DNA from: Polyangiaceae bacterium
GTDB lineage: Bacteria; Myxococcota_A; Polyangia; Polyangiales; Polyangiaceae
Assembly: GCA_019637295.1 (NCBI GenBank)
Contig: JAHBVX010000005.1
Coordinates: 464,858 to 528,857 of the forward strand
Direction: 5' to 3'
Length of the DNA: 64,000 bases
This document shows, piece after piece, positions 10,450-17,900 of this stretch. The notes below the pieces were generated by a model. The model worked only from the letters and a program-made list of their open reading frames with translations, was not told the origin of the DNA and searched no databases. Numbering within the stretch: the first letter of the stretch is position 1; the number at the start of each line of letters is the position of its first letter. Position numbers and translations under genes: made by a program.

Positions 10450-11247
10450 ATGAACGCGCCGGCATCTTTCATACTCACTCGCCCGCTGGCCGGCCTGGGC
10501 GCCTGGTTCCTCACCCTGGCGCAGCTGGTCGGGGCCATGGGGGTGCTGCTCGCTCGCATCCTGGCGCGCATGGCGCTCGGCCGCTTCGACTTCTCCGAGC
10601 TGCTGAAGAACCTCTACAAGATGGGCGTCAAGTCCCTGCCCATCGTGGTCGTGACGGCGCTCTTCACCGGCGGGATCATGGTCATCCAGGCCGCGCCGAT
10701 CGTCGAACGGTACGGCGCGCAGGGCTTGCTCGGCTGGGGCGCTGGCTTCGGAACCCTGCGCGAGATCGGCCCGCTGCTGACCGCGCTGATGATCTCGGGT
10801 CGCGTTGGCGCCAACAACACGGCGGAGCTCGGCACCATGGTCGTGACCGAGCAGATCGACGCGCTCCGGGCGCTGGCGATCGATCCCGTCAGCTTCCTGC
10901 TCGTGCCGCGCTTCATCGGCATCGTCACCACCCTGTTCCTGTCCACTGTGTTCGCCGACGCCTTGGCGCTGCTCGGCGCGGCCTACGCCGGCTTCGGCAT
11001 CCTGGGCGTGGAACCGGCGGTCTTCTACAACGGCCTGACCAGCGGTCTGCTCGGCCTCGGAGACGTGCTGCACGGCTTGTTCAAGAGCGTGGTGTTCGGC
11101 ATCGTGATCGCGCTCGCCAGCTGCCAGTTCGGCATCAACACCACGGGCGGGGCGCCCGGCGTCGGGCGCTCGGTCAACGCCACCGTGGTGGTGAGCGCCG
11201 CGGGCATCTTCGTGCTGGACTACATCGTGTCGTTCGCGATTGGCTGA
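10450..11247 (+). CDS. MlaE-type permease 1
   Basis: 265 residues, MlaE/YrbE family permease of an MCE-type transporter in the inner membrane. The family core is clear: LPIVVVTALFTGGIMVIQ near 60-77, then the conserved REIGPLLTALMISGRVGA and AELGTMVVTEQIDALRAL. About five to six membrane helices plus an N-terminal interfacial helix are expected. It would couple the cytoplasmic ATPases to the MCE protein and move phospholipid or another lipid between the membranes. Next to it lies a second, clearly different MlaE paralogue, so the permease is probably an A/B pair like actinobacterial YrbEA/YrbEB rather than the homodimer of E. coli MlaE. Confidence 0.94.
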   Translation: MNAPASFILTRPLAGLGAWFLTLAQLVGAMGVLLARILARMALGRFDFSELLKNLYKMGVKSLPIVVVTALFTGGIMVIQAAPIVERYGAQGLLGWGAGFGTLREIGPLLTALMISGRVGANNTAELGTMVVTEQIDALRALAIDPVSFLLVPRFIGIVTTLFLSTVFADALALLGAAYAGFGILGVEPAVFYNGLTSGLLGLGDVLHGLFKSVVFGIVIALASCQFGINTTGGAPGVGRSVNATVVVSAAGIFVLDYIVSFAIG

Positions 11248-11250
11248 GGG

Positions 11251-12102
11251 ATGACCGAGCGTGAAGCGAGCGAAGGGCACGGCGGCGTCGGTCAGATCGA
11301 CGAGGACGCCATCATCCAGGAGCCGACGGGCATCGCGGCGCTCGGGCACGCGGCGCTGTCGCTGCTCGCGGCCGGCCGGGAGCTGTACTCGGTGTTCGTC
11401 AAGACGCTCTACTACACGGTCCGCGGCGTCCGTCAGCCCGGCGCCGTGCTCCGCCAGATGTACGAGATCGGCAATCGCTCGCTCGTCTTCCTGTGCGTGG
11501 TGATGGGCTTCATCGGCATGATCCTGGTGTACCAGGGCGGGGTCCAGACCTTGCGGGTGGTGCCGGATCTCTCCCTCTTGGGCGCCACGTTCCTGGAGAT
11601 CTTGATCCGCGATCTGGCCGCCAGCATCGGCGCGCTGATGCTGGCCACGCGCGTGGGCGCCGGCACCGCCGCCGAGATCGGCTCCATGGTCGTGACCGAG
11701 CAGGTGGACGCGCTGCGCATGTGCGCGGCGGATCCGGTGGACTACCTGATCAAGCCTCGCTTCATCGCCAGCATCGTGATGACGACGGTGCTGGTCGCGA
11801 TCGCCGCGGCCGTCGCCTTCTCCACCGGCATGTGGACTGGCTACATCTTCTTCGACATCAACCCGCGCACCTTCATGAACATGAGCATGGTGGACGTGGG
11901 GGACCTGACCGTGGGCCTGACCAAGTGCGTCGCATACGGCGCGGCGATCCCGGTGGTGAGCGGCTACTGCGGGCTGAGCACCTTCGGCGGCAGCGAGGGC
12001 GTTGGCTGGGCCACGACCCGAGCCGTGGTCAACTCGTCCCTCGCCGTGATCATCCTGAATTTCTTCATCAGCGGCGCGGGCTACCTGGTATTTGGCGGCT
12101 GA
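11251..12102 (+). CDS. MlaE-type permease 2
   Basis: 283 residues, beginning three bases after the stop of permease 1. It has a longer acidic N-terminus (about 40 residues) and then the MlaE/YrbE core: SLVFLCVVMGFIGMILVYQ, ATRVGAGTAAEIGSMVVTEQ, VDALRMCAADPVDYL. The two permeases differ throughout and are not a recent tandem copy. Together with the paired ATPases this suggests an obligate heteromeric transporter. Its end faces an opposite-strand lipoprotein gene only 9 bases away, which interrupts the set before the second ATPase and the MCE gene. Confidence 0.94.
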   Translation: MTEREASEGHGGVGQIDEDAIIQEPTGIAALGHAALSLLAAGRELYSVFVKTLYYTVRGVRQPGAVLRQMYEIGNRSLVFLCVVMGFIGMILVYQGGVQTLRVVPDLSLLGATFLEILIRDLAASIGALMLATRVGAGTAAEIGSMVVTEQVDALRMCAADPVDYLIKPRFIASIVMTTVLVAIAAAVAFSTGMWTGYIFFDINPRTFMNMSMVDVGDLTVGLTKCVAYGAAIPVVSGYCGLSTFGGSEGVGWATTRAVVNSSLAVIILNFFISGAGYLVFGG

Positions 12103-12111
12103 GGCGCCGGC

Positions 12112-12744
12112 TCAGCGCTTCGACGCGCTGGGTGGCGCCTTCGAGCACCACGCGTAGCAGCAGGCATCGAAGCCCGCTTGTCGCCGAGTCGCGGTCAGCT
12201 GCGCATCGAAGGGCGCCGCCGGCGGGACCGAGTACACCGCGGCGCTCGGGGGCACGAGGGCCTCGGGGCAGCGGTCGAAGGGCCGGGGTGCGGGGCGGCT
12301 GGTGCCCGCTTCCAGGGTGTCGACGCAGAACTCCTCGGGCATGGAGTGATCCGCGTCGCAGCGGGCGCCCGCGGGCACGTCTTGCCGAGACTTCACCACG
12401 ACCGGCGCGCACCACGAGTAGCAGCAGCTGTGCCCCGGCGGCATGCGGCGGCGAGTGTGCGCCGTGTAGTCCGAGTCGAACAGCGCGATGGGTGGCACGG
12501 GACTGAACAGCCCTTGATGACCGTCCACGCTCGAGGGACACGCCTCGAAGGGCGGCGCCGCGGGCAACGCGTGGCTTCGCGGCAACAGCTCCTCGCAATG
12601 GTACTCCCGCGCATGATCCAGCGGACACACAGCAGGCGAGCTGGTCCACACCGCCTCCCGCGGCGACTCCGCGGGAACGTCGCTCGCGCGACAGCCAACG
12701 GCCGCCAACAGCAGGACGAGCCACGAGCCAGCGCGCGAGTCCAT
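12112..12744 (-). CDS. Cys-rich lipoprotein with internal duplication
   Basis: 210 residues from ATG 12744 with a lipoprotein signal ending LLLAAVGC. The mature part contains two repeats of one module: each has a His/Cys start (PLDHAREYHCEELL; ADHSMPEEFCVDTL), a PFxxC segment followed by a Pro-rich stretch, and a closing CCYxWC motif (CCYSWC and CCYAWC). Paired cysteines suggest disulfide bonds in the periplasm or at the surface. The family is unknown to me. It lies on the opposite strand inside the MCE locus, between permease 2 and ATPase B. It could be an accessory (MlaC-like lipid carrier or outer-membrane partner) or an unrelated insertion. Confidence 0.75.
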   Translation of the reverse strand: MDSRAGSWLVLLLAAVGCRASDVPAESPREAVWTSSPAVCPLDHAREYHCEELLPRSHALPAAPPFEACPSSVDGHQGLFSPVPPIALFDSDYTAHTRRRMPPGHSCCYSWCAPVVVKSRQDVPAGARCDADHSMPEEFCVDTLEAGTSRPAPRPFDRCPEALVPPSAAVYSVPPAAPFDAQLTATRRQAGFDACCYAWCSKAPPSASKR

Positions 12745-13061
12745 GACTACTGGCTCAACCTGCGCGGCTCGTGGCCGCCCCGTGCGGCTCGGCACCCGTG
12801 CACGGTCCGCGCACCACGTCGGCGTTTGCTGGAGGTCTCGGCACTGGGTCGTCTCCGAATCGGCTGTCGCAGCTAGGGGCCGCAGGCGTAGCTTCCCGAG
12901 CGGCCGCGGGCAAGCGCCGAGCCGAAGGTGGCCCCCGGTCGTGCTCGCGCCGGACCGACCCGGCGATCGCCCGGCAGCGCGCCGGGCCACCTGCTGTCGA
13001 CTCGCCCCGGCGCGCTGGGTATACAGGTTCGCGCGGGGCCCCTCGGCCCGGCCCGGTCGCG
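12745..13061 (+). promoter_or_regulatory. divergent intergenic region in the MCE locus
   Basis: 317 bases between the starts of the Cys-rich lipoprotein (minus) and ATPase B (plus). It should hold promoters for both directions, meaning that ATPase B and the MCE gene may be transcribed separately from the first half of the locus. The region is uniformly GC-rich. I could not recognise a clear -35/-10 pair or operator palindrome. Confidence 0.4.
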
Positions 13062-13805
13062 ATGATCTCCTTCCGCAACGTGAAGAAGGCCTTTGGCCCG
13101 AAGGAGGTGCTGAAGGACGTGAGCTTCGACGTCGAGGACGGCGAGGTGTTCTTCATCATCGGGGCGTCCGGCGTGGGCAAGAGCGTGCTCATCAAGCACC
13201 TCATCGGTCTGCTCTATCCGGACGCGGGCGAGATCTGGCTGGACGGCGAGGAGATCAGCCGCTTCGACGAGGTGCGGATGTACCCGGTGCGGATGAAGTG
13301 CGCGATGGTGTTCCAGCACTCCACGTTGTTCGATTCCATGACCTGCGCCGAGAACGTTGCCCTGCCCCTTCGCAAGCACAAGGGGATGAGCCAGCGGGAC
13401 GCCGCGGGCGAAGCCAGACGTCGACTCGCTCAGGTTCACATGGCCGACTTCGCCGACCGCTACCCGGCCGAGCTCGGCGACGGCATGCGCAAGCGGGTGG
13501 CCATCGCGCGCGCCCTGACCCTCGATCCCCGCTACGTGCTGTTCGACGAGCCGACGACCAGCCTCGATCCGGTGAGCGCCCGGCGGGTCGATCGCCTCAT
13601 CCGCGAGCTGTCCGACACCCTGGGCGTCACCAGCATCGTGGTCAGCCACGACTTGGCCAGCATCTTCACGATCGCCGACCGCATCGTCATGCTGTACAAG
13701 GGGCATGTGGCGTTGCTCGGCACCCCGACTGACTTTCGCAACTCGGACGACGGGGTGATTCAGCAGTTCATCAATGGGCGCGCGGAGGGGCCCATGGAGG
13801 CCTGA
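13062..13805 (+). CDS. MlaF-type ABC ATPase B, degenerate signature motif
   Basis: 247 residues from ATG 13062; the longer open frame upstream has no ABC sequence. MlaF/Mkl family. Walker A GASGVGKS at 34-41, Q-loop Gln85, Walker B with Asp162-Glu163, D-loop SLDP and switch His196 in VVSHD are all intact. The signature motif, however, reads LGDGM (138-142) rather than LSGGM/Q, replacing the serine and the following glycine that contact the ATP gamma-phosphate across the dimer. Paired with ATPase A, the site built from B's Walker/His and A's LSGGQ would be complete and the opposite site doubly defective. The MCE gene follows after 31 bases. Confidence 0.93.
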   Translation: MISFRNVKKAFGPKEVLKDVSFDVEDGEVFFIIGASGVGKSVLIKHLIGLLYPDAGEIWLDGEEISRFDEVRMYPVRMKCAMVFQHSTLFDSMTCAENVALPLRKHKGMSQRDAAGEARRRLAQVHMADFADRYPAELGDGMRKRVAIARALTLDPRYVLFDEPTTSLDPVSARRVDRLIRELSDTLGVTSIVVSHDLASIFTIADRIVMLYKGHVALLGTPTDFRNSDDGVIQQFINGRAEGPMEA

Positions 13806-13836
13806 GCCAGGCAGCGCGCCCGCAGCGGAGGAAGGC

Positions 13837-14859
13837 ATGAGCCAGCGATCCATCGAAGTCAAAGTCGGCGTCCTGATCATCGTCGCCCTCGCGCTGCTCG
13901 GCGGCTTCGTGGTGGTGATGGGCGGGCTGTCCTTCGAGCCGACCTACAAGGTCTATGTCGACTTCGAGAATCCAGGTGGCCTGCAGTCCGGCGCGCCGGT
14001 CAAGATCGCCGGCGTCAAGGTGGGGAAGATCGGGGTGATCGAGTTCCGCGGTGGCCAGACGGACCCGACCACCAAGGAGGCGGTCGCGCCCATTCGCGTC
14101 GAGGCGAACATCGAGAAGCGCTACCAACACGCGATCTACGCCAACGCGCGCTGGTACGTGACCACCCAGGGCGTGCTCGGCGAGCAGTTCCTGGCGGTGG
14201 AGACCGGCTCACCGGATCAGCCGACGCTACAGGACGGCGCCGTGGTGCGCGGCATCAGCCCACCACGACTGGATCTGCTGCTCAGCGAGACCTACGAACT
14301 GCTCCACGCCGCGTACACCGGCATCACCAAGAACGAGAAGAAGATCAGCGAGACCTTCGACGGGCTGCACTCCACCCTCAAGGGCACAGGGGACTTCTTC
14401 AAGAAGAACGACGAGAAGCTGGACAACATCGTAGGCAACGTCGAGACCTTCACGGTGGAGGCCAACGACACGCTGCGCTCCGCACGCACCCGCTACGTCG
14501 ACAACCCCCAGATCAATCGCATCATCAACAACGTCGAGCGGACGACCGTGACGGTGAACAAGAACCTCGACCCGATGCTGAACGACGGCCGACAGGTGCT
14601 GGCGGATACCCGAAAGCTGACCGGTACCCTGACGGCACCCGGACAGCTGAAGAAGTACGAGAAGATCACCAGCGACGTGAGCGACACGACGGGCCGGGCC
14701 CGCCTAGCCGCCGCGGACGCGCAATCGATCGTCGCTCACGTCAAGCGAGGCAAGGGCACCGTGGGCGCCATGGTCATGGACGAAGCGCTGTACGACGATC
14801 TGCAAGAGATGCTGCGCGATCTCAAGCACAACCCCTGGAAGTTCTTCTGGCGGCAGTGA
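13837..14859 (+). CDS. MCE-domain (MlaD-like) substrate-binding protein
   Basis: 340 residues from ATG 13837, preceded by GGAGGAAGG. One N-terminal membrane helix (about 10-29), then an MCE domain at about 36-130 with the typical NPGGLQSGAPVKIAGVKVGKI-like core, then a long helical C-terminal part. MCE proteins form hexameric rings on the periplasmic face and act as tunnels or shuttles for lipids; long helical tails build needle-like extensions. Only one MCE gene is present, so a homohexamer is expected. The end KHNPWKFFW is a common C-terminal signature of this family. No MlaB (STAS) or MlaC gene is visible nearby. Confidence 0.94.
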   Translation: MSQRSIEVKVGVLIIVALALLGGFVVVMGGLSFEPTYKVYVDFENPGGLQSGAPVKIAGVKVGKIGVIEFRGGQTDPTTKEAVAPIRVEANIEKRYQHAIYANARWYVTTQGVLGEQFLAVETGSPDQPTLQDGAVVRGISPPRLDLLLSETYELLHAAYTGITKNEKKISETFDGLHSTLKGTGDFFKKNDEKLDNIVGNVETFTVEANDTLRSARTRYVDNPQINRIINNVERTTVTVNKNLDPMLNDGRQVLADTRKLTGTLTAPGQLKKYEKITSDVSDTTGRARLAAADAQSIVAHVKRGKGTVGAMVMDEALYDDLQEMLRDLKHNPWKFFWRQ

Positions 14860-14873
14860 CGCGGCCCCTGCGC

Positions 14874-15305
14874 TCAGTCGCTGCCCGCGTCGCTCGGCCC
14901 GCCCGACGCGCCGCCGGTGCTCTGGCCACCCGTACCGCCACCGGTTCCGCCGCTGCCGCCGCCGGTCCCGCCGCTGCCGCCGCCCGTGCCGCCGGTGCCG
15001 CCGCCGGTGCCCTGGCCGCCGCTGCCGCTCACGCCCCCGGCGCCGGCGCCGGCCTGCCCGCCGGCGCCCGCCTGGCCCGCCGCGCCGCCCGGCGGGGGAC
15101 CCACGGGCCCGTCGATGGTCGAGACCAACCCGGAGAGGTCGCTGCTGCAGACTCCGCTGACGCACACGAGGCCCTCGCGGCAGTCGTCGGCACGAAAGCA
15201 GTCGGATCCGGGGCCGCCAGCCTCCTGGGGACCACCACACGCAGGGCTGGAGAGGACGGCGAGGGCGCTCGAGGCCAGCGCCAAAGTGATCACCAAGCGA
15301 CGCAT
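14874..15305 (-). CDS. small Gly-rich lipoprotein
   Basis: 143 residues from ATG 15305. The signal peptide ends with a lipobox-like SSPACGG. A short Cys motif (DCFRADDCREGLVCVSGVC) follows, then an almost pure Gly/Ser/Thr tail built from GTGG/GSGG units. In myxobacterial lipoproteins such a tail usually comes right after the lipid anchor; here it is at the C-terminus. No function can be assigned. It converges on the MCE gene, with 14 bases between the two ends. Confidence 0.65.
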   Translation of the reverse strand: MRRLVITLALASSALAVLSSPACGGPQEAGGPGSDCFRADDCREGLVCVSGVCSSDLSGLVSTIDGPVGPPPGGAAGQAGAGGQAGAGAGGVSGSGGQGTGGGTGGTGGGSGGTGGGSGGTGGGTGGQSTGGASGGPSDAGSD

Positions 15306-15523
15306 CGCCGGACAGGATACCACGAGGACCGCGATTGCACTTGCGGCGAAGCGCCTGCGCCCGGTTCTGCGCGGTTTACCCAAGTGACCGACGCTCGCCG
15401 GTGTCGGAGCGTTGTTCGTGACTGGGCCAATCGGCCAACCTGGGTTACATTTCCCCGCCGCCGGTTGACGTCCAGGCGCCTGGATTGGTAAGCGCCTAGC
15501 TCGTATTTCGGAGAACACGCTAC

Positions 15524-16285
15524 ATGGCCGAACAGAAGGAAAGCTCGGTTCTCTTCTCCCTCAAGGAGCTGATGAGCCTCGAGGAAGATCGCATCAAGCA
15601 GGAGGAGGCCGAGCGTGACGCCCAGGCGCGCGCCGAGTTCGAGGCCAAAGCGGCGGCAGAGCGCGCCGCCCGCGAGGCTGAAGACGCGCGGCTGCGCGCG
15701 GAGGAAGAAGCCCGCCGCTTCGAGGAGCAGCGCCGCCGCGAAGAAGAGGCCCGGGTCGCCGCCATCCAGCACGCCGAGGTGGAGAAGGCCCGGATGGACG
15801 CCGAGCATCGCGCGCGCATGGAGGCCATGGCCGCCCAGCAGGCGCACGAAGCGCAGCTGGCCTCACTGCACCAGGACAAAGGCAAGAAGCGGCTGCAGCT
15901 GATCGTCGGCATCGTCACCGCCGTGCTCCTGATCGGAGGCGCCACGACCGGGATCCTGTGGAAGCGATCCGCAGACGCGTCGGCCCGCCGCGAGCGCGTC
16001 CTCGAGGAGGAGCGCCAGCGCACCGAGGCGGAGCTGTCCGGCTTGAAGCGACAGTTCGAAGAGGCAGCCAAGAAGGAAGAAGAGCTGCGCAAGAACCTGG
16101 CCAGCGCCAAAGACGAGGCCGAGCGCGCGCGCATCGAGGCGCAGCTGGCCAAGGCGAAGAAGGACCGCGAGAGCGCCGGCCAAGCGCTCGGCGCCCGGGG
16201 CGGGCCCGCCGGACCCGCCAAGACCGGCGGCCCCAAGGCTCCGTGCAACTGCCCCCCGGGCGATCCGCTCTGCTCGTGCCTGTGA
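15524..16285 (+). CDS. coiled-coil membrane protein
   Basis: 253 residues. Residues about 20-120 are highly charged Glu/Arg/Ala heptads, a long coiled coil (EEARRFEEQRRREEEAR). A membrane helix at about 123-147 (LQLIVGIVTAVLLIGGATTG) separates it from a second coiled coil (about 150-220), and the end is Cys/Pro-rich (CNCPPGDPLCSC). The first coiled coil is probably cytoplasmic and the C-terminus periplasmic. Related proteins are common in Polyangiales without assigned function. Its stop overlaps the pyrF start by 4 bases (GTGA). Confidence 0.75.
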   Translation: MAEQKESSVLFSLKELMSLEEDRIKQEEAERDAQARAEFEAKAAAERAAREAEDARLRAEEEARRFEEQRRREEEARVAAIQHAEVEKARMDAEHRARMEAMAAQQAHEAQLASLHQDKGKKRLQLIVGIVTAVLLIGGATTGILWKRSADASARRERVLEEERQRTEAELSGLKRQFEEAAKKEEELRKNLASAKDEAERARIEAQLAKAKKDRESAGQALGARGGPAGPAKTGGPKAPCNCPPGDPLCSCL

Positions 16286-16995
16286 GCGAGTCGCGCGCAC
16301 GCAGCCGGCTGGCCTTCGCCCTCGACTATCCCTCTCTCGCCAGCGCCCGCGAGGGTGTGCAGCGCGCGGGCGAGCACGTGGGTGTGCTGAAGGTAGGCCT
16401 CGAGCTGTTCCTGCGCGAGGGTCCCGCTGCGGTGGCGCTCGGGGCCGAGCACCAGCGCGAGGTGTTCCTGGATCTGAAGCTGCACGACATCCCGGAGACG
16501 GTGGCCCGGGCGGTCGGCTCGGCCGTCGAGCTCGGCGTTCGGTTCCTGACCGTCCACGCGGCTGGCGGGCCGCGCATGCTGCAGCAGGCCGCGCGCCAGG
16601 CCGAAGGCACGGGCCTGACGCTGCTCGCCGTGACCGTGCTCACCTCCCTCGACGCCAGCGATCTCGAGCGCACCGGGGTGGGCGGCGGCGTCGAGCAGCA
16701 CGCTCGCCGGCTGGGCCGTCTGGCCTGGGACTGCGGGGTGCGCGGGCTCGTCTGCTCGGTCGCCGAGGTCGAGCAGCTCCGAGCCGCCCTCGGGCCCGAG
16801 GCCGTCCTCGTCACACCGGGAATTCGGCCGAGCGGCGGAGAGACGGACGATCAGAAGCGGACTGGGACCCCGGCCAGCGCCATCCGGAGCGGCGCGAGCC
16901 TGCTGGTCGTGGGCCGGCCGATCCGGGACGCGCTGGATCCCGCGGCCGCAGCCCGGGGCATCGTGCGCGAGATCGCCGAGGCGATGGGTGGCTGA
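16282..16995 (+). CDS. pyrF: orotidine 5'-phosphate decarboxylase
   Basis: 237 residues from GTG 16282, which overlaps the previous stop. The catalytic charge network of the family is present: Lys37 in LKVG, then Asp64, Lys66 and Asp69 in DLKLHDIP. The phosphate-binding VTPGIRP and the closing GRPI segment are also present. It converts OMP to UMP in the last step of de novo pyrimidine synthesis, in the cytoplasm. Length fits the short (group I) bacterial form. The next gene, rlmB, starts 8 bases before its end, so the three genes from 15524 form one operon. Confidence 0.95.
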   Translation: MSESRARSRLAFALDYPSLASAREGVQRAGEHVGVLKVGLELFLREGPAAVALGAEHQREVFLDLKLHDIPETVARAVGSAVELGVRFLTVHAAGGPRMLQQAARQAEGTGLTLLAVTVLTSLDASDLERTGVGGGVEQHARRLGRLAWDCGVRGLVCSVAEVEQLRAALGPEAVLVTPGIRPSGGETDDQKRTGTPASAIRSGASLLVVGRPIRDALDPAAAARGIVREIAEAMGG

Positions 16996-17728
16996 CGCCC
17001 CTCGGCTCGTGCTCGGCTTGCAGCCGGTGCGCGAGGCCATCGCGGCGCACGGCCGGCGCCTCGCCGCAGTCTGGGTGGATCGGCGCGGGGAGCCGCGGCT
17101 GGACGCGGTGGCGCGCTTCGCGACGGACCAGGGCGTCGCGGACGTGAAGCGGGTCGCCGGCGCGGAGCTCGACCGGGTGAGCCGGGGCACGGCGCATCAG
17201 GGCGTAGCCGCCTGGGCCCCCGAGCTGTTCCTGCAGCGCGAGGCCGCCCTGCTCGAGCGGGACGATCTCATCGCGGTGGCGCTCGACGGCATCCAGGATC
17301 CGCAGAACTTCGGCGCGGTCGTGCGCAGCGCGGTCGCGATGGCGGGGGCGGCCGTCGTCTGGCCCGAGCACGGCTCGGCCCCGCTCACCCCGGCGACCTT
17401 CCGCGCCTCGGCCGGCGCCATCGAGCACGCCACGCTGTGCCGCGTCCGTACCCTGGCGGGCTTTCTGCTGGAGGCCCGCGGCGCCGGCGCGCAGGTGGTC
17501 GGGCTCGACGCGCAGGCGCCCGTCGAGCTCGGGGACCTCGAGCTCACGCGACCGACCATCGTCGTGCTGGGCAGTGAGCACACGGGCATGGGTCGGGCGG
17601 TGCGCCGAGCTTGCACCAGCCTCGCCCGCCTCGTCGAGCCCGTGCACCTCGACTCCCTCAACGCCTCCGCCGCGGCGGCCATCGCGCTCTATGTCATCCG
17701 GAAAAAGCTTGGTATTTTCAAGCCTTAG
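16988..17728 (+). CDS. rlmB: 23S rRNA 2'-O-ribose methyltransferase, RlmB/TrmH (SpoU) family
   Basis: 246 residues from a GTG start. An N-terminal RNA-binding substrate domain (about 1-80) is followed by the SpoU methyltransferase domain with its three motifs: DGIQDPQNFGAVVRSA, VLGSEHTGMGR, and SLNASAAAAI. These form the trefoil knot that binds SAM. RlmB methylates G2251 in E. coli 23S rRNA; closely related paralogues modify tRNA, so the exact target is less certain than the family. It is the last gene of the coiled-coil-pyrF-rlmB operon. The frame stays open for another 51 codons past the TAG, which I treat as chance. Confidence 0.88.
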   Translation: MADAPRLVLGLQPVREAIAAHGRRLAAVWVDRRGEPRLDAVARFATDQGVADVKRVAGAELDRVSRGTAHQGVAAWAPELFLQREAALLERDDLIAVALDGIQDPQNFGAVVRSAVAMAGAAVVWPEHGSAPLTPATFRASAGAIEHATLCRVRTLAGFLLEARGAGAQVVGLDAQAPVELGDLELTRPTIVVLGSEHTGMGRAVRRACTSLARLVEPVHLDSLNASAAAAIALYVIRKKLGIFKP

Positions 17729-17789
17729 CTTCCAGCTTTCGAGTGCCTGGCCGAACCCCTGAACAGGCGTCACGCGTCGAGCCTCGGCA

Positions 17790-17806
17790 ATTCCATTGAA
17801 TGGAAT
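17790..17806. promoter_or_regulatory. perfect 8-base inverted repeat, AT-rich
   Basis: ATTCCATT-G-AATGGAAT, a perfect inverted repeat with one central base, flanked by near-matching GGC/GCC that extends the arms with one unpaired A. It is strikingly AT-rich in this GC-rich DNA. It lies between the convergent ends of rlmB and the cysteine desulfurase gene. No T-tract follows, so it is not a standard terminator. An operator-like protein site or a short hairpin are both possible. Confidence 0.45.
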
Positions 17807-17900
17807 GCCCGCGTCCGCCTGGGCCTGGCCGAAACCCCGATCGATATCGCGTACTTCGGGTACCACGCCTCAGCGATGGAGTGAGGCTGGCCCCCATCCT

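Noticed and set aside
17729..17884. 51-codon in-frame extension of rlmB after its TAG, possibly a readthrough or lost C-terminus
   Set aside because: RlmB already has its normal length and ending; 51 codons without stop is expected by chance at this GC content.
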